Of a stretch of DNA of 64,000 nucleotides, positions 54,664 through 61,195 are shown piece by piece (position 1 is the first letter of the stretch; every line of letters begins with the position of its first letter). The stretch lies in the NCBI GenBank assembly GCA_017522185.1, contig JAFWZZ010000029.1, positions 124,001 to 188,000 on the forward strand, read 5' to 3'. The notes beneath the pieces are model-generated. The model was not told where the DNA came from and did not search any database. It saw nothing but the letters and a program-made list of their open reading frames with translations. Made by a program: the position numbers and the translations under genes. The DNA comes from Bacillota bacterium (GTDB lineage Bacteria; Bacillota; Clostridia; Peptostreptococcales; Anaerovoracaceae).

Positions 54664-54737
54664 TTAACGTTTATCGTTAAACATACTTTAGCATAGGGAT
54701 ATACATTTGTCAATAAGAAATTAACGTTTATCGTTAA
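54664..54737 (-). promoter_or_regulatory. Promoter of the DUF2975-XRE operon between two identical 17-bp dyads
   Basis: TTAACGTTTATCGTTAA occurs at 54664-54680 and again at 54721-54737; each copy is a perfect TTAACG-N5-CGTTAA dyad. Between them, on the minus strand, lies TTGACA (54708-54713), 17 bp, TAAAGT (54685-54690). The downstream copy covers the expected start site and the upstream copy adjoins the -35, overlapping the stop codon of the preceding gene. Centre-to-centre distance is 57 bp. Confidence 0.85.
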
Positions 54738-55222
54738 TAAAACCATTCTGTCGGCAGATAGAACAGATATGGTGCTGTGAAAATGGTCATAAATAAGGCA
54801 AGTTTCTTCTTATGCCAGTCTTCCAAACCCGTGTTCTTATAGCATATCTTATAATTAAATAAGTAAATGCACACAGCTGAGATTACGAAACACATGGTTA
54901 CCCACAAGAATGCCCATAGGTTCGTAAACGGGTTCATCATGACGCCATTTACGAAATCAACGTTCATATCCAACAATGCCGGTGCGAACATCAGTGCAGA
55001 ACCGATGATATCTGCTGCAAAACCAAGCATCCACACGGCAACAATACTTCTCTTGGCTACTTCCTTTCGGTTTTCCACACCCATAAACCGCATAGTCAAA
55101 TAAATGACCATGAAATCAATAGCAAGATTGGCCGGAATGACAATCAGCCAGGTCATCGGAATGATCCAAAGTAGCCATACCGGAAAAATCACGTTATATA
55201 GGCGAACATCTGTGTTTTTCAT
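54734..55222 (-). CDS. Four-helix membrane protein of unknown function
   Basis: 162-aa protein with about four to five membrane helices (YNVIFPVWLLWIIPMTWLIV, LAIDFMVIYLTMRFMGV, SIVAVWMLGFAADIIGSALM, LWAFLWVTMCFVISAVCIYL) and a positively charged C-terminal part. I do not recognise a named family. It follows the XRE regulator gene at 55253 by 30 bp and has an AGGAGG site, so the two are one operon. Its last codons overlap an operator copy of the next operon. Confidence 0.75.
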   Translation of the reverse strand: MKNTDVRLYNVIFPVWLLWIIPMTWLIVIPANLAIDFMVIYLTMRFMGVENRKEVAKRSIVAVWMLGFAADIIGSALMFAPALLDMNVDFVNGVMMNPFTNLWAFLWVTMCFVISAVCIYLFNYKICYKNTGLEDWHKKKLALFMTIFTAPYLFYLPTEWFY

Positions 55223-55252
55223 GAGAAATCCCTCCTCTTTTGAACAAAACCC

Positions 55253-55696
55253 CTATAACTGTTCTAAATGCAGCTTAATTTCTTCTAAATCAAAGCTGGA
55301 ATATACCCTCTCATCCTGCGCGTTTAAGATACGATAGTGCTGGGAAATGATATTCTGTTGAATCTTGTAACCGTATCGTTCCTCAATCTGACGCCACCAG
55401 ACATGACCTCCCATGGTCTTCGGATAAACGCGTTCCGTATGCGAAAATGCCAACGCCTGAATGATATCCGTCGGCTCCCCGCCAAAAGTAGACCATAATA
55501 TTTTACTGTCGCTAAATAGTGTGCACAGCGCGATACTGCCGGTCCAGCCTAAAGATGAACGGCCTTTCTCGATTTCCACCAGCGTTTTCTTGGATATACC
55601 CAGGATTTCACTCATCTTCTCCTGACTAAAAGAAAACTCCGTTCGGATCAGCTTCTCTATTTCATTACATTTATCAATAAATTCATTCTTGTTCAT
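55253..55696 (-). CDS. XRE-type transcriptional regulator
   Basis: 147-aa protein with an N-terminal helix-turn-helix (FSFSQEKMSEILGISKKTLVEIEKG split at residues about 21-45) and a C-terminal part of unknown fold (MGGHVWWRQIEERYGYKIQQ, YRILNAQDERVYSSFD). AGGAG precedes the ATG. A perfect 28-bp palindrome lies 30 bp upstream. It is cotranscribed with the membrane protein gene downstream. Autoregulation is inferred. Confidence 0.82.
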   Translation of the reverse strand: MNKNEFIDKCNEIEKLIRTEFSFSQEKMSEILGISKKTLVEIEKGRSSLGWTGSIALCTLFSDSKILWSTFGGEPTDIIQALAFSHTERVYPKTMGGHVWWRQIEERYGYKIQQNIISQHYRILNAQDERVYSSFDLEEIKLHLEQL

Positions 55697-55713
55697 TGGT
55701 TTGCTCCTAATTT

Positions 55714-55754
55714 AGTATAATACTATATTTATAGTGTAAATTTACACTATAAAT
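55714..55754 (-). promoter_or_regulatory. Perfect 28-bp palindrome at the XRE gene promoter
   Basis: ATTTATAGTGTAAA (55727-55740) is followed at once by its exact reverse complement (55741-55754). On the minus strand the possible promoter is TTTACA (55740-55735) and TATACT (55719-55714), with a 15-bp spacer, so the palindrome covers the -35. Such a long exact dyad is not expected by chance and is best read as an operator. Confidence 0.8.
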
Positions 55755-55772
55755 GAGCGGATGTCAAGACTA

Positions 55773-55849
55773 AGATGTATCCTATAAACTCGAAAAATAG
55801 AGTCAAAAATGGTAATTCCGTCAAAAAACAACGTTTATAGGATACATCT
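55773..55849. repeat. Long inverted-repeat element (17-bp perfect arms)
   Basis: AGATGTATCCTATAAAC (55773-55789) recurs inverted at 55833-55849, with 43 bases between. The middle holds two TCAAAAA blocks. There is no T tract on either side, so it is not a plain terminator. It could be a small intergenic repeat of the MITE type, a structured RNA or a processing hairpin at the end of the alcohol dehydrogenase transcript. Confidence 0.65.
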
Positions 55850-55854
55850 CCAAT

Positions 55855-55882
55855 AAAAAAAATGCCTGCATTTGCAGACATT
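55855..55882 (-). terminator. Intrinsic terminator after the alcohol dehydrogenase gene
   Basis: On the minus strand AATGTCTGC-AAAT-GCAGGCATT is followed by eight Ts (plus-strand A run 55855-55862). It starts six bases after the stop codon. Confidence 0.88.
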
Positions 55883-55888
55883 TTCTCA

Positions 55889-57070
55889 TTATCTTGCCAT
55901 TTCAAAGATCTTCGCAAAGTCCTCTTCGTAGAGAACCTTTGCGCTTCCCTTCTTTCCGCCGCAGGCAACAGCTGCCTTATGTGCAAGTTCACGGATTTCC
56001 TCATCGGTCGGCTCTACGCCAAGTTCTTTTAGTGAAGTCGGCATGCCGATTTTCTTGAAGAAACGTTCCAAAGCCTCGATACCATCTATGGCAACGCCAT
56101 ACATGTTAAACGGGTCTGCGTCGATTTCCATCACATCGACTGCAAACTTGAAGAACCTGTACATGCAGTCTTCCATCACATAACGTGCCCAGCTGCCCCA
56201 GATTGCGGATAATCCGGCCCCATGAGCCACATCATACATGCCACCTAGTTCGTGTTCCAGTCCGTGAGTGACAAAATCCGTGCTCTTGGTTCCGCAACCG
56301 GTCAGGCCGTTGTGAGACAGGCTTCCTGCCCACATGACTTCCGCACGGGACTTGTAATTATCCGGATCCTCTTTCAGAATCAGCGCGTGTTTCATCACAG
56401 TCTTAAGCAGACCTTCTGCGATGGCATCGGTCATGTCGGAATTGCCATCCTGCGTAAAATAACGCTCCAGTGTGTGCATCAGGATGTCCGTACAACCGCA
56501 CATTGTCTGATACTCCGGTAATGTCTTCGTCAGTTCCGGATTCAGGATCGCAAACTTCGGTCTTGATGCATCGTGTCCATAGGAACGCTTCAAAGCGCCC
56601 TCTTCCTTCGTAATCACGGAACTGTTGCTCATTTCGGATCCGGTCGCCGCCATGGTCAGAATGACGCCGATTGGTGCACACTTATCGGTTTTTCGGGTGT
56701 GCTCATATAAGTCCCAGACGTCAAAGTCGTTGGTAATGCCGTATCCGATGGCTTTTGCTGAGTCGATAACACTGCCTCCACCGACAGCCAAAATAAAATC
56801 TACGCCTTCTTTTCGGCAAAGTTCAATGCCCTCATACACCTTGGAAAGACGCGGATTCGGTACCACGCCGCCCAGTTCCACATATGGAACACCGGCTTCT
56901 TCCAAGGACGCCTTTACCCTGTCCAACAGCCCGCTGCGCACGACGCTGCCGGATCCATAATGAATCAACACCTTGGATGCCCCCTGCTCTTTTACCAGCT
57001 GGCCGACCTGTTCTTCTGTATCTTTTCCAAAAATCACCTTTGTCGGTGTATAATATGTAAAATCAAACAT
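55889..57070 (-). CDS. Iron-containing alcohol dehydrogenase (YqhD/butanol dehydrogenase-like)
   Basis: 393-aa group III alcohol dehydrogenase. The NAD(P)-binding GGGSVIDSAKAIGYGI is near residue 95. The metal-site histidines are in MHTLERYF, FVTHGLEHELGGMYDVAHG. The N-terminal MFDFTYYTPTKVIFGKDTEEQV resembles YqhD/BdhA proteins, which reduce aldehydes. It starts nine bases after the threonine aldolase stop with AAGGAG before the ATG, so acetaldehyde released by the aldolase is a natural substrate. Confidence 0.9.
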   Translation of the reverse strand: MFDFTYYTPTKVIFGKDTEEQVGQLVKEQGASKVLIHYGSGSVVRSGLLDRVKASLEEAGVPYVELGGVVPNPRLSKVYEGIELCRKEGVDFILAVGGGSVIDSAKAIGYGITNDFDVWDLYEHTRKTDKCAPIGVILTMAATGSEMSNSSVITKEEGALKRSYGHDASRPKFAILNPELTKTLPEYQTMCGCTDILMHTLERYFTQDGNSDMTDAIAEGLLKTVMKHALILKEDPDNYKSRAEVMWAGSLSHNGLTGCGTKSTDFVTHGLEHELGGMYDVAHGAGLSAIWGSWARYVMEDCMYRFFKFAVDVMEIDADPFNMYGVAIDGIEALERFFKKIGMPTSLKELGVEPTDEEIRELAHKAAVACGGKKGSAKVLYEEDFAKIFEMAR

Positions 57071-57079
57071 GTCTACTCC

Positions 57080-58114
57080 TTACAGGGTGTCGATGACCGC
57101 AAGTAATGCGTCCACTTCTTCCCTCTTTGTGCTCCAGCTTGTGCAGAAACGCAGCACATGGCGTCCGTCATCTAAGCCTTCGATGTATTCGTAGATGAAC
57201 TTTTCACCCAGTTTCGCCATCAAAGCATCGTCAGCAATGATAAACTGCTGGTTTGTCGGGCTGTCAATATATAGAGGTACGTTCTTTGCCTGGAAAGCTG
57301 CTTTGATTTCCATAGCGTAGTCGATTGCCTGTTTTGCGATATCAAAATACAGTCCGTCCTTGAACATGGTGTCAAACTGCACGCCCAGCAGCCAGCCCTT
57401 TGCAAGCATCGCACCGTTCTGCTTCATATATGCGCGGAAATCCTGGTGGAGCCATTCCTTTGTCAGAACCAAAGCCTCACCGAATAAAGTTCCGCACTTT
57501 GTGCCGCCCAGATAGAAAGCATCTGCAATGGCAGCCAGATCAGCCAGGGTAACATCGTTTTCCGGTGCAGCCAGGCCGTAGCTCATACGCGCACCGTCGA
57601 TGAACAGAATCAGACCGAATTCATCGCAAACGGCTTTGATGTCCAGCAGTTCCTGCTTAGAGTACAGAGTTCCGAATGCTGTCGGGAAGGACAGATACAC
57701 CAGCTTCGGCTGTGTAACGTGTTCCTGACAGTCGCAGTTTGCATAAGTTGCAGCTTCCTTTCGGATTTGTTCTGCACGCAGCTTGCCGTTGGTATTTGGT
57801 TGGATCAAAAGCTTGTGGCCGGTGTTTTCCACCGCACCTGTTTCGTGGCCGTTAACGTGGCCGCAGTCCGCACAAATCACGCTCTGGAACGGCTTCAGCG
57901 CCGCAGCAATCAGCGTATAGTTGGTCTGTGTGCCGCCTAATAAGAAATGTACGTGTGCATTGGGGCAGTCCAAATATTTCTTGATTTCTGCCTCGGCTTT
58001 TTCACACATCGGATCCAGTCCGTAGCCGTTGAAAGACTGGTCATTTGTCGCCATCAAAGCTTCCAGAATCGCCGGATGCGCGCCGTGGTTATAGTCGTTT
58101 TTCATGATGTACAT
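57080..58114 (-). CDS. Low-specificity threonine aldolase family enzyme
   Basis: 344-aa PLP enzyme of the threonine aldolase/beta-eliminating lyase family. It opens with MKNDYNHGAHPAILEAL and contains HVNGHETGAVENTGHKLL, FIDGARMSYGLA and the PLP lysine region YLGGTKCGTLFGEALV. The reaction would split L-threonine (or allo-threonine) into glycine and acetaldehyde. GGAGG seven bases upstream supports ATG 58114. It shares an operon with an alcohol dehydrogenase. Confidence 0.9.
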   Translation of the reverse strand: MYIMKNDYNHGAHPAILEALMATNDQSFNGYGLDPMCEKAEAEIKKYLDCPNAHVHFLLGGTQTNYTLIAAALKPFQSVICADCGHVNGHETGAVENTGHKLLIQPNTNGKLRAEQIRKEAATYANCDCQEHVTQPKLVYLSFPTAFGTLYSKQELLDIKAVCDEFGLILFIDGARMSYGLAAPENDVTLADLAAIADAFYLGGTKCGTLFGEALVLTKEWLHQDFRAYMKQNGAMLAKGWLLGVQFDTMFKDGLYFDIAKQAIDYAMEIKAAFQAKNVPLYIDSPTNQQFIIADDALMAKLGEKFIYEYIEGLDDGRHVLRFCTSWSTKREEVDALLAVIDTL

Positions 58115-58159
58115 AATATATCCTCCAGATAATATCTTCTTAAATTTCGTTATGAATAT

Positions 58160-58188
58160 ATTGTAGCATGGAATTGGATAAAGGAAAA
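58160..58188 (-). promoter_or_regulatory. Extended -10 promoter for the threonine aldolase operon
   Basis: On the minus strand TGCTACAAT (-10 TACAAT at plus 58160-58165) gives an extended -10; the -35 at 17 bp is only TTTTCC. The predicted start is about 40 bp before the ATG. Confidence 0.55.
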
Positions 58189-58214
58189 GACAGCAGATTG
58201 TACTGCTGCCTTTT
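58185..58214 (-). terminator. Intrinsic terminator after the MBL-DUF1893 gene
   Basis: On the minus strand AAAAGGCAGCAG-TACAAT-CTGCTGTCTTTT, a 12-bp stem with one G-U pair followed by CCTTTA. It starts six bases after the stop codon and ends the preQ1-controlled operon. Confidence 0.85.
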
Positions 58215-58219
58215 CGTCT

Positions 58220-59599
58220 TTATATGACCGTTTTACTTGCGTTTAATTTGTATCCCCTTCTTTGTTTCTCTGCATCTAAAAGTTCCATCTGGCGACGAAG
58301 TTTCTCTAAATCCAGTTCACCGTCACCCATTTCCAGTTCAGATGAGAATGCTGCACGTGCATCTTCGATCTGGCAGATTGGCATGGACTTGAGACGTTCA
58401 CGGTATTTTGCTTCTTCAACAAGATTTTTTAAAGCATCCTTCAGCAAAGCAGGAACTCCATCCGGCGTTTCAATATTCCATACTGTCCGCTCCATAGGAC
58501 AAAATCCGTCCTTTGTGCGGTTCTGAATAGCGTCGACTAGAATCTCATACTCACACAAGATGTCATATTTCTCAAAAACACCTAGTGCAGGCTTGCTGAT
58601 GACGCCGGCATACACATAAGAAACACCAAGAAGCACATATAAGAAGGCAGCTGCCTTTCCGATAACCTTATCTGCCGCAATGCCGCCTCGCAGGTCTGTT
58701 CCGGCATCCAGCCAGTCAAGCAGTGGCTTCACACCACGATGATGGCTGGTATAAATCTCATGACCTTTGATGATATAACAGGTATACCCGCCTTCGCGAA
58801 GTGCCAGTCGTGCGCGGTTACGTACTTCCATGGATGCCGCATCTACGATGACATAGAAATCATCGAACTGATACTTCAGAAGCGGCTGTGGATCGCCATA
58901 ATAGTTGTAAGTTGTGCCGGAAACTTCCTTTCCGATGGCTGTGCCACGTCGGATTTCATACAGGGCGTTACGCAGTTCAGTCAGTTTTTCTTTGTTTACC
59001 ATAATTTCATTATGGGAACTATATACATAATCGATGTCATCGCAGCGTTTCAGCACTTTTTCCATGGAAATCCAGTAACCTTCCAGGCTGGATCTGCCGA
59101 ATTGCGGATCATCCATCTGGACAAACAGCGGACCGTTGTAGTAACTATCCCCCACGAAAAGCACCTTATAATCCAAGTCGTGAAGCATGATGCAGTCGTT
59201 GCTGTGTCCGGGCGTATAAATCACTTCTAAGCGTCTGTTTCCCAGATCGAACACGTAACTGTCTGACACGATTTCGCGGCTATATGGCTTAATTTTCAGC
59301 CTTTCAGAGCCTTCTCGGGCCACCAGGTCTGCATTTTCGCCAGGCGCTCCGTAGACAACAGGAAATCTCCAATTGTCTCCCACGTGGTCAAAATGGGAAT
59401 GACTGTTTACGACAACTAATTCACCCTGCCAAAGCTTCTCCACTTCATCCTTTATATTCTCTCTGCCCATGCCGGTGTCAAATAGCAGAGCTCTCTCCGA
59501 ACCGATGATCAGAAAAGACTTGACGTCTTCAGAATCATGTGGTTCGCAGATTGCATAGACATCCTGCGGCAGTTTCTCGATTTCAAACCAGTTACTCAT
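58220..59599 (-). CDS. MBL-fold hydrolase fused to a DUF1893 domain
   Basis: 459 aa. Residues 1 to about 230 are a metallo-beta-lactamase fold with NSHSHFDHVGDN (H67, H69, D71, H72), IYTPGHSNDCIML and FVGDSYYNGPLF. From about 270 to 395 there is a DUF1893-like domain (GHEIYTSHHRGVKPLLDWLD, GGIAADKVIGKAAAFLYVLL, VYAGVISKPALGVFEKYDI, DGFCPMERTVWNIETPDG). DUF1893 normally occurs alone. The last 65 residues are charged and helical. ATG 59599 lies five bases after the SDR stop; a TTG at 59617 is the alternative. Substrate unknown. Confidence 0.82.
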   Translation of the reverse strand: MSNWFEIEKLPQDVYAICEPHDSEDVKSFLIIGSERALLFDTGMGRENIKDEVEKLWQGELVVVNSHSHFDHVGDNWRFPVVYGAPGENADLVAREGSERLKIKPYSREIVSDSYVFDLGNRRLEVIYTPGHSNDCIMLHDLDYKVLFVGDSYYNGPLFVQMDDPQFGRSSLEGYWISMEKVLKRCDDIDYVYSSHNEIMVNKEKLTELRNALYEIRRGTAIGKEVSGTTYNYYGDPQPLLKYQFDDFYVIVDAASMEVRNRARLALREGGYTCYIIKGHEIYTSHHRGVKPLLDWLDAGTDLRGGIAADKVIGKAAAFLYVLLGVSYVYAGVISKPALGVFEKYDILCEYEILVDAIQNRTKDGFCPMERTVWNIETPDGVPALLKDALKNLVEEAKYRERLKSMPICQIEDARAAFSSELEMGDGELDLEKLRRQMELLDAEKQRRGYKLNASKTVI

Positions 59600-59604
59600 A
59601 TCTG

Positions 59605-60258
59605 TTACTCTTTCCAAACAAAGTTATAGTTGATGGATTCTCCCCCGTCCACCAGGATGTTCTGTCCTGTGCAGAAGGTGTTGGTCACGGTCAGGAAATA
59701 GGACCATTCCGCGATTTCTTCCGGTGCAGCCCATCTTTTCAGCGGTGTTTCTTCCATGATTTCCGCCCAAAGCTTTGGATCTTCAATGACACAGGCATTG
59801 AGCGGTGTCAAAACGCCACCCGGATCCAGACTGTTGCAGGTCGCCCCAAAAGGCGCGATGCGCATGGCTACGTTCTTCGTATATGCCAATACGCCGCCTT
59901 TGCTGGCACAGTATTCCGGAAATTCCGCGCCGGTATGACCGCTGGCAGAACCTACATGGAGCACAGATTTAATCGCAGGCTGAATGCCGTAACGCTCTGT
60001 CATATAAATCAGGCCTTTCAGATTGATGTCGATATCATCCTCATTCTGGGTTCCCGCGTTATTTACCAGGATTTCTACGTTCTGTATCTCCGGAAGTGAC
60101 TCTTTGTCTCTGATGTCGCACTGATAGTGGGTGTATGCGCTGTGGTCAATGGATGCCGCCTGGCGGTCGATACCGATAACCGTATGTCCTTTTTCCAGGA
60201 AAAGCTTTGCGATTGCCTTTCCGATTCCCTGTGAAGTTCCTGTAATCAAAATTCTCAT
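59605..60258 (-). CDS. Short-chain dehydrogenase/reductase
   Basis: 217-aa SDR. The NAD(P)-binding TGTSQGIGKAIAKLF is at residues 7-21, NNAGTQ at about 66, the catalytic Ser in HVGSASGH and YCASKGG holds Tyr and Lys. It is slightly shorter than most SDRs of the FabG type. It starts one base after the VUT transporter stop, so it belongs to the riboswitch-controlled operon. A role in modifying or recycling queuosine precursors is conceivable but not shown. Confidence 0.85.
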   Translation of the reverse strand: MRILITGTSQGIGKAIAKLFLEKGHTVIGIDRQAASIDHSAYTHYQCDIRDKESLPEIQNVEILVNNAGTQNEDDIDINLKGLIYMTERYGIQPAIKSVLHVGSASGHTGAEFPEYCASKGGVLAYTKNVAMRIAPFGATCNSLDPGGVLTPLNACVIEDPKLWAEIMEETPLKRWAAPEEIAEWSYFLTVTNTFCTGQNILVDGGESINYNFVWKE

Positions 60259-60259
60259 C

Positions 60260-60997
60260 TTATCTACACTCCTTAATATGGGCTAAATATTCCGCACCAA
60301 CGTTTTGTTCTTTCCATCGCATCAGAATCCGGTAACCGAACGGTGCGAATCCTACGGCCATGATAACCTCGGCCACGGCTCCGGTCAAAGCACAGGTCCC
60401 GCACTGAAGGATGGTCCAATGGAATCCATCCCAGAATACAGGCGCAAAGAACACGAATACGATGATAGAAAAGATAAAGTTATCCATGAACTGACCAACA
60501 AAGGTAGACACATAGGTCTGGGTGGCAAAGGCCAGTTTACCATCCGGATTTTCCCGGAAAGCCTTCCCAATGGTCCAGTTCATAAAATTGTTAATCACGG
60601 CAGACGCCAGAAAGGCGATGGTGCTTCCCAGCAGGATAAACCATGTCCCTCCGAAAATGCTGTCAAAGGCCGTATAATCGTCCGCGTGTGACGGAATAAT
60701 GCTGGCGATATAGAAAATCAGGCAGGTCAGCACGTTGATGGCAGACGCAAGGATGGCAATCTGGTTAGATGCCTTCGGTCCGAAATACTTGGTAATGATG
60801 TTCATGCACATGAAGGACAGCCAGGAAATGAGAATCCCTCCGTCCAGTGCGATCCAGTAATTCTGCACCAGGGTCTTATTGGCCAGCAGGTTCATACAGA
60901 TGACGCTGACCACAAAGAGTGACACCACCGCCGCCGGCACATTTCGCAGTAGAATGGCCGTTTCTTCTTTTTCTTTCATAATCCAGTGCTTAATCAA
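60260..60997 (-). CDS. VUT family queuosine precursor transporter (YhhQ-like)
   Basis: 245-aa membrane protein with about six to seven helices of the VUT/YhhQ family; E. coli YhhQ takes up preQ0/preQ1. Visible marks are CMNLLANKTLVQNYWIALDGG, SAVINNFMNWTIGKAF and TYVSTFVGQFMDNFIFSI. The start is TTG 60997, seven bases after AAGGAGG; the next in-frame ATG is six codons later. The preQ1 riboswitch upstream supports the substrate assignment. Confidence 0.9.
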   Translation of the reverse strand: MIKHWIMKEKEETAILLRNVPAAVVSLFVVSVICMNLLANKTLVQNYWIALDGGILISWLSFMCMNIITKYFGPKASNQIAILASAINVLTCLIFYIASIIPSHADDYTAFDSIFGGTWFILLGSTIAFLASAVINNFMNWTIGKAFRENPDGKLAFATQTYVSTFVGQFMDNFIFSIIVFVFFAPVFWDGFHWTILQCGTCALTGAVAEVIMAVGFAPFGYRILMRWKEQNVGAEYLAHIKECR

Positions 60998-61038
60998 TTT
61001 TCTTCCTCCTTATAAGCACAAGACTACTTCTAATCCAT

Positions 61039-61067
61039 AAAAAATGGCTTTGCAAAACGCAAAGCCA
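61039..61067 (-). terminator. Riboswitch-associated intrinsic terminator
   Basis: On the minus strand TGGCTTTGC-GTTTT-GCAAAGCCA followed by six Ts, located between the preQ1 aptamer and the transporter's ribosome site. It is the likely expression platform. Confidence 0.9.
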
Positions 61068-61096
61068 CTTATCACAAAAAATATTATGAATCGTAG

Positions 61097-61140
61097 TCCT
61101 GGTTTTGTTTAACGACAGGATGGTACAAACGAACTGTCGG
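61097..61140 (-). ncRNA. preQ1-I riboswitch aptamer
   Basis: On the minus strand the P1 stem CGACAG / CTGTCG (plus 61134-61139 and 61113-61118) encloses a 15-base loop ending in ACCATC, followed by the A-rich tail GTTAAACAAAACCAGG. The tail is very close to that of the Thermoanaerobacter preQ1-I aptamer (CAGUUAACAAAACAAGG, from memory), and the loop CC can pair with the final GG to form the pseudoknot. A terminator and a YhhQ-type transporter follow, as expected. The loop is a little longer than usual. Confidence 0.85.
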
Positions 61141-61147
61141 TATATAA

Positions 61148-61176
61148 ATTATATATGATTTCTTTCATTTCGGCAA
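61148..61176 (-). promoter_or_regulatory. Promoter of the preQ1-controlled operon
   Basis: On the minus strand TTGCCG (plus 61171-61176), 17 bp, TATAAT (plus 61148-61153). Transcription would start at about 61141, right at the first base of the aptamer. Confidence 0.8.
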
Positions 61177-61195
61177 CTCCTAAGGCACATTGAAA

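Noticed and set aside
55747-56004. 85-codon minus-strand frame at the 3' end of the alcohol dehydrogenase gene
   Set aside because: It overlaps the dehydrogenase in another frame, the terminator and the inverted-repeat element, and has no ribosome site or recognisable domain.
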